Assembly (NCBI GenBank): GCA_026396355.1
Contig: JAPLWY010000087.1
Coordinates: forward strand, 2,414 to 8,158
Direction of reading: 5' to 3'
Length of the DNA stretch: 5,745 bases
DNA from: Microcaldota archaeon
GTDB lineage: Archaea > Micrarchaeota > Micrarchaeia > Anstonellales > Anstonellaceae
This document shows, one piece after another, positions 1 through 5,149 of the stretch; position 1 is the stretch's first letter; each line of letters begins with the position of its first letter. Under the pieces are notes generated by a model. That model made no database searches and was not told the origin of the DNA. It worked only from the letters and a program-made list of their open reading frames with translations. A program made the translations under genes and the position numbers.

Positions 1-146
1 CAATGTCGAGGTCGGGCTGGCATGCGCCGGCACCGGTCATCCGGTTCAAGGCATGGGAGGCCATAACGGCATCTTTGTCCCAGGAAGGCACGAATGGCGT
101 TTTGGCGCGCTTGCTTATGGGAAAGCTAGCGTCTGAGCAAAAATAA
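1..146 (+). CDS. Probable 3' end of an unidentified gene (partial, strand uncertain)
   Basis: The window opens inside something that reads as coding, but I do not recognise the protein. The favoured reading uses codons starting at base 3 and ends at tandem stops TAA TAA (144-149). Its last 47 codons have mostly G or C in third position and end in a helix-like tail (VLARLLMGKLASEQK). Two other readings are also open: a rightward frame ending at TGA 134-136, which is unusually glycine-rich, and a leftward frame reading out of the window from about 150. The leftward frame has good-looking composition but no ATG until 64-62, only a GTG at 91-89, and neither start sits at the right distance from an AT-rich box. 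I prefer the rightward frame because its stop falls just before the next gene's promoter, as expected in a compact genome. No function can be assigned. Confidence 0.35.
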   Translation, partial: MSRSGWHAPAPVIRFKAWEAITASLSQEGTNGVLARLLMGKLASEQK

Positions 147-149
147 TAA
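139..149 (+). promoter_or_regulatory. TATA-like box for the MFS transporter gene
   Basis: An A/T-only run, AAAAATAATAA, is centred about 30 nt before the ATG at 174. No Shine-Dalgarno-like motif lies just ahead of that ATG, so a leaderless or nearly leaderless transcript is the simplest reading. The box overlaps the tandem TAA stops of the probable upstream gene. The match to a canonical archaeal TATA box is only moderate. Confidence 0.45.
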
Positions 150-173
150 GCCTAGCAGTCCAGACATTAGACG

Positions 174-1301
174 ATGTTGAACAACATACAGAAGATATAC
201 CTGATATCATTCTTCACAGGCCTGACTTTCTTCGGGGCCATAAGCCTGCCGTTCTTCCTGGACTGGGGAGGGCTGAATTACGCGCAGATATTCTTCCTGG
301 AAGCGCTATTTTCAATCTCCATTGTCCTTTTCGAAGTCCCGACCGGCGCTTTTGCGGACAAGTATGGGCGCAAGAATTCGATGGCAGTCGGCTTCCTGCT
401 TACTGCGCTATCTACCGTGGCATTAGTCCTGTTCCCAAGCTTCCTGACATTCGCAATAGTCGAGGTAGTTTGGGGATGCAGCTTCACATTCGTATCCGGG
501 GCAGATACTGCACTTATTTTCGACATGCTAAAGGAGATGAAATGCGCAAAGCGCGCCAAGGAGGTTTTCAGCAAAAGGCAGATTGCAAAAACAGCCGCAA
601 CCGTCATTGCCCTGCCGGCAGGCTCGTTCATTGCAGGCCAATCATTTCTCCCTTACCCGCAAATCCTGACAATCCCGTTCCTTTTGACCTGCATACCGTA
701 TGCGCTTGCGGCGCTCACGGTATTTTCGCTTCCCGAGCCAAGAAGGACAGTGCCGCAGGGGAACATGCTTGAGCTTGCCAAGAAAAGCTTCGCCATATTC
801 AGGGGGAATAAAATGCTGCGGAGCCTTGCGCTGGACATGGTATTCATCTCGGCAACCGGCTTGTTCATATTCTGGTTTTACCAAAGCGTCCTTAGGAGTT
901 TCTCGGTGGATATCGCTTTTTTCGGGATTGTGAGCGCGGCTTTCAACATATTCGCAATGGCGCTTCTTTGGAAACTGGGGGTAATGGAAAAAGTCTTCGG
1001 GACCTTTTCGCCTTTCCTCTGGCTGGCGTTGATTGCGATGTTTTTGGTTACAGGGATGAAGATAGTCAGGCAGCCGGTGTTTGAGCATTACCTGAATTTC
1101 CATATCAATAGCAGCGAGAGGGCGACTGTGCTGTCAGGCATAGCAATGCTGGAAAGGCTGATAATCGCGCTTCTTTATCCGATTGTCGGTTTTATAACCG
1201 ATATTTCGCTTCAGATGGCATTGGTTTTCCTGGGAGTCATCACAGTAATATTCGCAGTCCATCTGAGAAGCGATGAGCGCGCGCTTGAGAAGGGAAAATG
1301 A
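174..1301 (+). CDS. Major facilitator superfamily (MFS) transporter
   Basis: This 375-residue, strongly hydrophobic protein is a polytopic inner-membrane carrier. The family signature (MFS motif A) is clear at residues 58-67, GAFADKYGRK, in the loop between helices 2 and 3, preceded by the FEVPT segment usual at the end of helix 2. Hydrophobic stretches fall near residues 8-29, 38-56, 70-95, 140-155, 164-186, 220-238, 247-268, 278-296, 325-342 and 346-364, so about 10-12 helices. Residues 108-119 (SGADTALIFDML) and 313-321 (SSERATVLS) match segments I recall from a poorly characterised MFS group that is often annotated as drug-efflux-like. At 375 residues it is slightly short for the superfamily (about 400). 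The ATG is chosen because it opens directly into the first helix and sits about 30 nt from a TATA-like box. It appears to be a single-gene unit, since the next gene has its own promoter. The substrate cannot be predicted; MFS membership is secure. Confidence 0.93.
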   Translation: MLNNIQKIYLISFFTGLTFFGAISLPFFLDWGGLNYAQIFFLEALFSISIVLFEVPTGAFADKYGRKNSMAVGFLLTALSTVALVLFPSFLTFAIVEVVWGCSFTFVSGADTALIFDMLKEMKCAKRAKEVFSKRQIAKTAATVIALPAGSFIAGQSFLPYPQILTIPFLLTCIPYALAALTVFSLPEPRRTVPQGNMLELAKKSFAIFRGNKMLRSLALDMVFISATGLFIFWFYQSVLRSFSVDIAFFGIVSAAFNIFAMALLWKLGVMEKVFGTFSPFLWLALIAMFLVTGMKIVRQPVFEHYLNFHINSSERATVLSGIAMLERLIIALLYPIVGFITDISLQMALVFLGVITVIFAVHLRSDERALEKGK

Positions 1302-1321
1302 TTGCAGGCAGCCCCGAATGA

Positions 1322-1329
1322 TTTATAAA
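1322..1329 (+). promoter_or_regulatory. Archaeal TATA box for the TPR gene
   Basis: TTTATAAA is a near-ideal archaeal TATA box. Its centre lies about 28 nt before the ATG at 1353, so transcription should start at or within a base or two of the start codon. This implies a leaderless mRNA and supports that ATG. The whole gap between the transporter stop and this start is 51 nt. Confidence 0.75.
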
Positions 1330-1352
1330 CAGATATACACAAAAAACGATAG

Positions 1353-2669
1353 ATGGCAACGCTTAAACAGGTTAGCGGGAAGAAGATGGAGGGCGCGCTG
1401 AAAGGACCAGTCATACTTTTTTGCTGGATGGGGCAGGAGCCGCTCAGAACCAGGCATACGAACGATACGTGGAAATCAAAAGTGCTTTACGACCAGGGAG
1501 TAGCCGCGCAGAAAAAGGCAGTTGTAGAGGAGAGAAAGCCATACAAGGAAAGAGATGCGGACAGCATACGGAAATATTTCTTGGAGGCTGCAGACTGCTT
1601 TGAAAAGGCGATTCCGCTGAACGGGGACAACTCTAAGTATCTCGCCTCGCTTTATTTCGATCTCGGGCGCGTGCGCGTGGGGCTTGGGCAGAACTATAAG
1701 GATAAAACTGAGCGTACTGCAGCAGAGCTGGCTAAAGCGGAGCAGGCTGAAGCAAAGCGGGCGGAAGCAGAGCTGGTTAAAGCAGTGCTTGCGTTTGACA
1801 GCGCAATAAAGATCAACCCGAAATGCCCGCACAATTATTTGTGGAGGGGCAAGGCGCGAGTCAGGATCTGCGACATGATCAAAAAGCAAGGGAAAGGCGG
1901 CGAGAATGAGATCAGGAGGATTGCAAGATTGGCAATTGATGATTTCACGAGGGCAATGGAGCACGGCTGCGAGAAGACATTCCTCAGCTATGAATTGGGG
2001 CAGGCGCACATGATGGTGGGCAATATGGACGAGGCTGAGAAATGGCTGAAATTCGCGCAAGACAATCTCCCCAAAGAAAAGCGGGTAAAAAAAGCAAAGG
2101 TCTGTTTCTTGCGCGGGACATTGGCATCAATACGCAAGGACCCCGACTGCGCGCTTGACTGCCTGAATATGGCAAAATCGTTAGGGTATGATAATGCCCA
2201 GCTGTACCTGGAGATCGGGGGGGCGCACCTGCAGCGCAGGGAGTATGCCGATGCGCTGAATAATCTCAGGATTGCTGAGAGCCGCGGGTTTTCTGGCTGG
2301 TTTTTGTATTCCGGCAAGGCGCAGACGCTGTCGGGGCTGGGAGAGTATGAGAGCGCGCTTGAGGAAAACGGGAAAGCGATAAGCCTCAACCCGGGCAGGG
2401 CAGTGCTGCACCAGGAGAGGGGAAGGATATTGCTCCGCCTGGAGAAGTATGCCGAGGCCAAGAAAGCCTATGATGACGGTTATGGGGACAGGATAGCGCG
2501 GGGGCTTGTGGGCAATGGCATCATTCTTGAGTACGCCGAGATTTTGTACAGGCTCAGGGAGCCTGCAGAGGCGTGCAAGTTATTTGAAGCTGCAATGGCC
2601 AATGGCGCGGTGCTTACTGGAAAATTCAGGCGGCTGCACCATGAAGCCAGCAGATTATCCCCTGCTTGA
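1353..2669 (+). CDS. TPR-repeat protein, probably cytoplasmic
   Basis: This 438-residue protein is built largely of tetratricopeptide repeats, helix pairs that form a protein-binding scaffold. Recognisable TPR helices with the usual small/aromatic spacing occur near residues 76-92 (AADCFEKAIPLN), 143-156 (LAFDSAIKINP), 162-205, 212-236, 250-276, 283-310, 317-347 (the clearest, ending AISLNPG), 353-375 and 393-417. Residues about 120-145 form an Ala/Glu/Lys-rich helical insert made by an internal 45-nt DNA duplication. No signal peptide, membrane helix or catalytic domain is evident; the short hydrophobic patch at residues 19-26 is too short for a membrane anchor. The start is set by the TATA box 28 nt upstream; an in-frame ATG at codon 12 is an alternative. 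The 3' end overlaps the convergent nuclease gene by 15 bp. The TPR assignment is firm, but the partner and pathway are unknown. Confidence 0.88.
   Translation: MATLKQVSGKKMEGALKGPVILFCWMGQEPLRTRHTNDTWKSKVLYDQGVAAQKKAVVEERKPYKERDADSIRKYFLEAADCFEKAIPLNGDNSKYLASLYFDLGRVRVGLGQNYKDKTERTAAELAKAEQAEAKRAEAELVKAVLAFDSAIKINPKCPHNYLWRGKARVRICDMIKKQGKGGENEIRRIARLAIDDFTRAMEHGCEKTFLSYELGQAHMMVGNMDEAEKWLKFAQDNLPKEKRVKKAKVCFLRGTLASIRKDPDCALDCLNMAKSLGYDNAQLYLEIGGAHLQRREYADALNNLRIAESRGFSGWFLYSGKAQTLSGLGEYESALEENGKAISLNPGRAVLHQERGRILLRLEKYAEAKKAYDDGYGDRIARGLVGNGIILEYAEILYRLREPAEACKLFEAAMANGAVLTGKFRRLHHEASRLSPA
1722..1783 (+). repeat. In-frame 45-nt duplication in the TPR gene
   Basis: The 17-nt words at 1722-1738 and 1767-1783 differ at one position (GCAGAGCTGGCTAAAGC against GGTTAAAGC at the end) and lie exactly 45 nt, or 15 codons, apart. 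The encoded units start AELAKA and AELVKA. The sequence between them is also Ala/Glu/Lys-rich. This looks like a small tandem expansion that lengthened a charged helix between TPR units. Confidence 0.6.
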
Positions 2670-3494
2670 GAGAACTTTTTTCGCCTCGTCCTTGAGCTTC
2701 CCTATTTCTCGCTCAGGCAATATGCGCGTGAGTTCTGAAACCGGGGCTGCAAGCAATTCCTTTACAGTTATTATATTGTTGGCATGGAGCGCCTCAAAGG
2801 AGCGGCGCGAAAGAGAGGGAAGCACTGTGGTGGGGTAAAGCTGGTTTTCCTCTATCCTGATTTGGATGCTTTCGTTCTGGGGAAAGCTCCAGCCCAAAAG
2901 CTTCAGGCCAACGCAGTCGGCATAAGCAATCACGTCCCCGCTGAATTTTGTGTTGGTGGCAAGCCAGCCAGTCACTATGTCGCGGTTCTGCTCGCGCACG
3001 TCTAAAAAGCGCGCCCAGGAGTAAAGCGCAGACTGTATGTGGCATTCAAAGTGAGGAGAATTGTGGAACTTGCACTCGATTATGCATTTGGTGGGCGCGT
3101 GCCCTTCGTATGCGCCGCGCTTTGCCACCACGTCTATTTCGTGCTGTATGCATTTGCCCTGCAATGTTTGCCGAAGAAGAGTGGAGTAGCCCCTGCCTTT
3201 CAGGAGAGCGCCTACGAATGTTTCAAATGGATAGCCGTCTGGCCCCAAGCGCAGAAGTGCGGACTTCAAGCCAAAGCGCGCAGCAGCGCCTGGGCGCATT
3301 TCGCGCAATGACTCGAATGCCATTCGATAAATTTCGTCAGTTGTTATCCCGTTTTTCATGCGCGGCGCAAGCAACTCCACAACTTCATCGCAAAGCGCGC
3401 CTGATGCCCCGCTTTTCCTAAGCGCATGGCGTATTTTATTATAGTTAAGAATTTCGCTTGTGCCGTCGCCCTTTCTCACTATTATGTCCGCCAT
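2655..3494 (-). CDS. ATP-cone / PD-(D/E)XK nuclease-like / HhH protein
   Basis: This protein of 279 residues has three parts. Residues about 3-82 are an ATP-cone, the nucleotide-binding regulatory module known from ribonucleotide reductases and NrdR; visible hallmarks are VRKGDGTSEILNYNKI near the start, GITTDEIY at 49-56 and AAARFGLKSALLRLG at 70-84. Residues about 88-205 resemble an Mrr/type IV restriction-endonuclease fold, with the catalytic pattern D121 (HEIDVVA) and E140-x-K142 (IECKF), then ATNTKFS (179-185) and a GLKLLGWSFP segment. Residues about 230-275 look like a helix-hairpin-helix DNA-binding tail. I chose the ATG at 3494 because GGTGGG (3498-3503) lies just upstream and the ATP-cone begins at once; an ATG 15 codons earlier (3539) is possible. 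It lies 61 nt behind the ATP-grasp gene on the same strand. Nuclease activity is inferred from the motif only. Confidence 0.85.
   Translation of the reverse strand: MADIIVRKGDGTSEILNYNKIRHALRKSGASGALCDEVVELLAPRMKNGITTDEIYRMAFESLREMRPGAAARFGLKSALLRLGPDGYPFETFVGALLKGRGYSTLLRQTLQGKCIQHEIDVVAKRGAYEGHAPTKCIIECKFHNSPHFECHIQSALYSWARFLDVREQNRDIVTGWLATNTKFSGDVIAYADCVGLKLLGWSFPQNESIQIRIEENQLYPTTVLPSLSRRSFEALHANNIITVKELLAAPVSELTRILPEREIGKLKDEAKKVLSSRG
2676..2681 (+). terminator. Possible T-tract terminator for the TPR gene
   Basis: Six consecutive T residues lie 7 nt after the TPR gene's stop codon. Archaeal RNA polymerase can terminate at T-tracts without a hairpin, so this could end the TPR transcript. 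It lies inside the coding region of the convergent nuclease gene and is short, so the assignment is weak. Confidence 0.25.
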
Positions 3495-3497
3495 TTG

Positions 3498-3503
3498 CCC
3501 ACC
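3498..3503 (-). promoter_or_regulatory. Shine-Dalgarno site of the nuclease gene
   Basis: On the minus strand GGTGGG precedes the ATG at 3494 by 3 nt; its GGTG core, which matches the archaeal anti-Shine-Dalgarno complement, is 5 nt away. This favours 3494 over the in-frame ATG at 3539. It fits internal translation initiation on a shared mRNA with the upstream ATP-grasp gene. Confidence 0.5.
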
Positions 3504-3555
3504 AATCAACTGCCTGCCATCTTCCCCGCCAGCCAGCATCAGTATGCCCCATTAG

Positions 3556-4776
3556 CTAGTATGAGTATGACCAGGCATGCAGCATGTCGGAGTCCCGCGA
3601 CCAGCGGCTGCCTATGTCAGTGCGGTAGAACATGTTGGGGATCAGTATGTTCTCAATGCGTTTGTAAGCCTGCTTTTGCGCGTCTTCCACTGTGAGGCCC
3701 GAGCCAGTCACTATGAGGGCATAGCCTGACTGCCCGGCAAGGCGCCAGTCTCCATCCACCAATTTCACGTCGCCCAAATGTATCCCGTCAAAGACAGGCT
3801 TCTTGAAAATTATCGTCGCATCCTCTGAATAGCGCTTGAATGCCGCAGGGTCTGAGAACGGGAATGGGGGCACTGCAATCACTACGCCCACTTGGAATCC
3901 GCGCTTTGCCTTGAGGTCGAATGGCTGCCCGTGCGCAAGGCTGTTGAGGAACTCGCCCCAGGGGGAGGTTACTCCTTCCATCTGTATGCTTATGGTGGGA
4001 TAGCCGAAGCGCGAGGTGAATTCAAGCGGGTGGATGCCTTTTGCGTTTGCTATGCAGTTCAGGTCAATGTAGCCCACATAGCCAGCCGCAGTGAGCGCAG
4101 GCTTCATCTTGAGCAGAGTATCGGTGAAAACTGAGGAATTGTCGCACCAGAACATGAGAGTGCCCATTTCGCCGGTGTTGGGGCCCAGGTCGCCGGGGAA
4201 CATTTTCTTGTACTCGAAATTGACGTTTATGGGCTTGGTGAATTCCTTGCCGTTGAAGAATGCGCCGACCGCGATTTCCACCCCCTGCGCGAATTTCTGC
4301 AGCTGGAACGAGTTGAGCTTTTTCGCCCAGCTGCGCTTGTAGTGCGAAAGCACGTTGAGCATGTCGTTGCCGTCCTCTTCCTTGCCTATGAATGAGAGCT
4401 CTTTTTCGTTCTGCGCGCTGCCGTTCGGCTTCAGCACGTAGCGCCCGGGGTTTTTCTGCACGAATTCGATTGCCACGTCAAAGTCGGTGAAATCCCAGTG
4501 GGGCAGGGTGCTTATGCCGGCTTTCTGCAGCTCGAGCTGCCCGAACAGCCTGTCGTCCTCGAGCTTGTCAGTGTAGGAGGAGCTGCCCAGCACCGCCTTT
4601 CCCTTTTTCTTGAGCTCGTCGGCAACCGCGCCAAAGCCTATATCGTCGAAAACTATGAAGTCAGCCCAGTCAATAAGCGGCTTCCAGTCGTCGCATTTTT
4701 CCAGGAAACCGTCGCAGACGTTCTTTTCCGTTTTCTCGTGTGTGTAGTAGCGGACTTCGTTGCCTTCCTTTTTCAC
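3556..4776 (-). CDS. PurD-like (GARS-type) ATP-grasp protein, N-terminus uncertain
   Basis: This is an ATP-grasp ligase-like protein related to phosphoribosylamine-glycine ligase (GARS, PurD), which couples ATP hydrolysis to amide formation in purine synthesis. Numbered from the GTG at 4776 (406 residues), ATP-grasp features include YVLKPNG (113-119), GPNTGEMG (198-205, close to PurD GPNTGGMG), GYIDLN (235-240) and LEFTSRFGYP (251-260). Residues about 293-385 match a GARS C-terminal domain. In PurD the 251-260 segment usually reads EFNxRFGDP, with Glu and Asn binding metal; here Asn is Thr and Asp is Tyr, so the classical reaction is doubtful. Homologues I recall are about 420-430 residues and begin some 18 residues earlier with a hydrophobic strand, which no frame here supplies. 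A TATA-like box at 4837-4847 predicts transcription starting near 4815. Reading further, to 5043, crosses that box into low-complexity sequence and is rejected. It is a member of a PurD-like family often named phosphoribosylamine-glycine ligase; I leave the symbol blank. Confidence 0.85.
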   Translation of the reverse strand: MKKEGNEVRYYTHEKTEKNVCDGFLEKCDDWKPLIDWADFIVFDDIGFGAVADELKKKGKAVLGSSSYTDKLEDDRLFGQLELQKAGISTLPHWDFTDFDVAIEFVQKNPGRYVLKPNGSAQNEKELSFIGKEEDGNDMLNVLSHYKRSWAKKLNSFQLQKFAQGVEIAVGAFFNGKEFTKPINVNFEYKKMFPGDLGPNTGEMGTLMFWCDNSSVFTDTLLKMKPALTAAGYVGYIDLNCIANAKGIHPLEFTSRFGYPTISIQMEGVTSPWGEFLNSLAHGQPFDLKAKRGFQVGVVIAVPPFPFSDPAAFKRYSEDATIIFKKPVFDGIHLGDVKLVDGDWRLAGQSGYALIVTGSGLTVEDAQKQAYKRIENILIPNMFYRTDIGSRWSRDSDMLHAWSYSY

Positions 4777-4836
4777 GCAGGGGTTTCGGCTGGAATGATT
4801 GCCGGAGCGGAGGACACGTGCCAAATGCGCAGTTAG

Positions 4837-4847
4837 AAAATATAAAA
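4837..4847 (-). promoter_or_regulatory. TATA-like box for the ATP-grasp gene
   Basis: On the minus strand this reads TTTTATATTTT, a good archaeal TATA element. Its centre (about 4842) predicts a transcription start near 4815. A minus-strand GTG at 4817-4815 would suit a leaderless start but is out of frame with the ATP-grasp protein and meets a stop after 14 codons. The in-frame TTG at 4824-4822 is only about 18 nt from the box. The element is nearly symmetric and could also fire rightward. Confidence 0.55.
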
Positions 4848-4860
4848 TGAGCGGAGCAAA

Positions 4861-5000
4861 TGAAATTTTTGCGCTTTGTTCTGCACTTTTCTGCGATTCC
4901 TTTCGCGCTGCCCGATGCCTTTGCGTTTTTTTTCGCTTTGCAATTCCTTTTGCGCTGTTTTGCCTTGCGATTGGCTTGTTTCGCGCTTTGCTTTGCGATT
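4861..5000. repeat. T-rich, A-poor low-complexity block with degenerate repeats
   Basis: By hand count, the plus strand here is about 47% T and 7% A. Short words recur: GCTTTG at 4873, 4935, 4985 and 4990, and TGCGATT at 4892, 4966 and 4994. A 19-nt word, TGCGATTCCTTTCGCGCTG, at 4892-4910 recurs at 4939-4957 with 17 of 19 bases matching, 47 nt apart, and what follows each copy is loosely similar. This looks like a decayed tandem array. It is neither CRISPR-like nor a known mobile element. Confidence 0.6.
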
Positions 5001-5045
5001 TCAAAGGCGCGCTTCGCGGCGGCGGGAAAGCGGCGCGTGACATAC

Positions 5046-5054
5046 GTATATAAG
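5046..5054 (+). promoter_or_regulatory. psmB: TATA box for psmB
   Basis: GTATATAAG is a strong archaeal TATA box. A start about 26 nt downstream falls near 5076, leaving a leader of roughly 74 nt before the ATG at 5150. A weaker AT-rich element, CAATATTAT at 5096-5104, could instead give a leader of about 23 nt. Confidence 0.6.
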
Positions 5055-5057
5055 CCT

Positions 5058-5119
5058 TTCTTTTCCAATAGGAGCGTTTTTCCTCTTCTGAATTACAATA
5101 TTATCCTATTGGAAGAGAA
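5058..5119. repeat. Inverted repeat in the psmB promoter/leader
   Basis: The arms 5058-5073 (TTCTTTTCCAATAGGA) and 5104-5119 (TCCTATTGGAAGAGAA) are reverse complements at 15 of 16 positions. The one mismatch would be a G-U pair in RNA. The spacer is 30 nt and AT-rich. The predicted start from the TATA box at 5046 falls just after the left arm, so the dyad may be two operator half-sites flanking the start rather than an mRNA hairpin. If transcription starts further upstream, it would form a stable leader stem-loop. Confidence 0.65.
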
Positions 5120-5137
5120 AACCATTTCGAATCTTTC

Positions 5138-5143
5138 GGAGGG
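5138..5143 (+). promoter_or_regulatory. psmB: Shine-Dalgarno site of psmB
   Basis: GGAGGG is 6 nt ahead of the ATG at 5150, ideal spacing for pairing with the 3' end of archaeal 16S rRNA. It fixes the start codon and shows that this gene uses leadered initiation. Confidence 0.75.
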
Positions 5144-5149
5144 ATATTT

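Larger units (their letters stand above)
4777..5149. other. Intergenic region between divergent ATP-grasp and psmB genes
   Basis: This stretch of 373 nt has no gene I can support. From left to right it contains a possible lost or frameshifted 5' end of the ATP-grasp gene (4777-4824), its leftward TATA-like box (4837-4847), a T-rich, A-poor block with degenerate repeats (about 4861-5000), a GC-rich stretch (5004-5037), the psmB TATA box (5046-5054), and an inverted repeat and ribosome binding site ahead of psmB. Several frames stay open across it on both strands, but they are composition artefacts: their products are runs of Phe/Ala/Leu/Arg or Lys/Arg/Ala/Ser without domain character. Confidence 0.7.

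Noticed and set aside
642..1103. Leftward frame of 153 codons inside the MFS gene
   Set aside because: It is a shadow of a confidently assigned gene; the product is charged and low in hydrophobic residues with no recognisable motif.
1476..2060. Leftward frame of 194 codons inside the TPR gene
   Set aside because: It lies opposite a gene with clear TPR repeats and its own promoter; the translation is rich in Cys/Leu/Arg/His and lacks domain features.
3495..3539. Use of the ATG at 3539 as start of the nuclease gene
   Set aside because: It adds 15 Gly-rich residues ahead of the ATP-cone, whereas the ATG at 3494 has GGTGGG just upstream. It is not fully excluded.
4861..5000. CRISPR array
   Set aside because: Repeats are short, degenerate and irregular in spacing, with no uniform spacers and no cas-like gene in the window.
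4777..5043. N-terminal extension of the ATP-grasp reading frame to an ATG at 5043
   Set aside because: It crosses the leftward TATA-like box and the repeat-rich block, and encodes a Lys/Arg/Ala/Ser-rich sequence with no domain character. Openness is explained by composition.
5058..5119. Inverted repeat as an intrinsic terminator
   Set aside because: No gene ends upstream of it on either strand in the needed orientation, and no T-run follows either arm.
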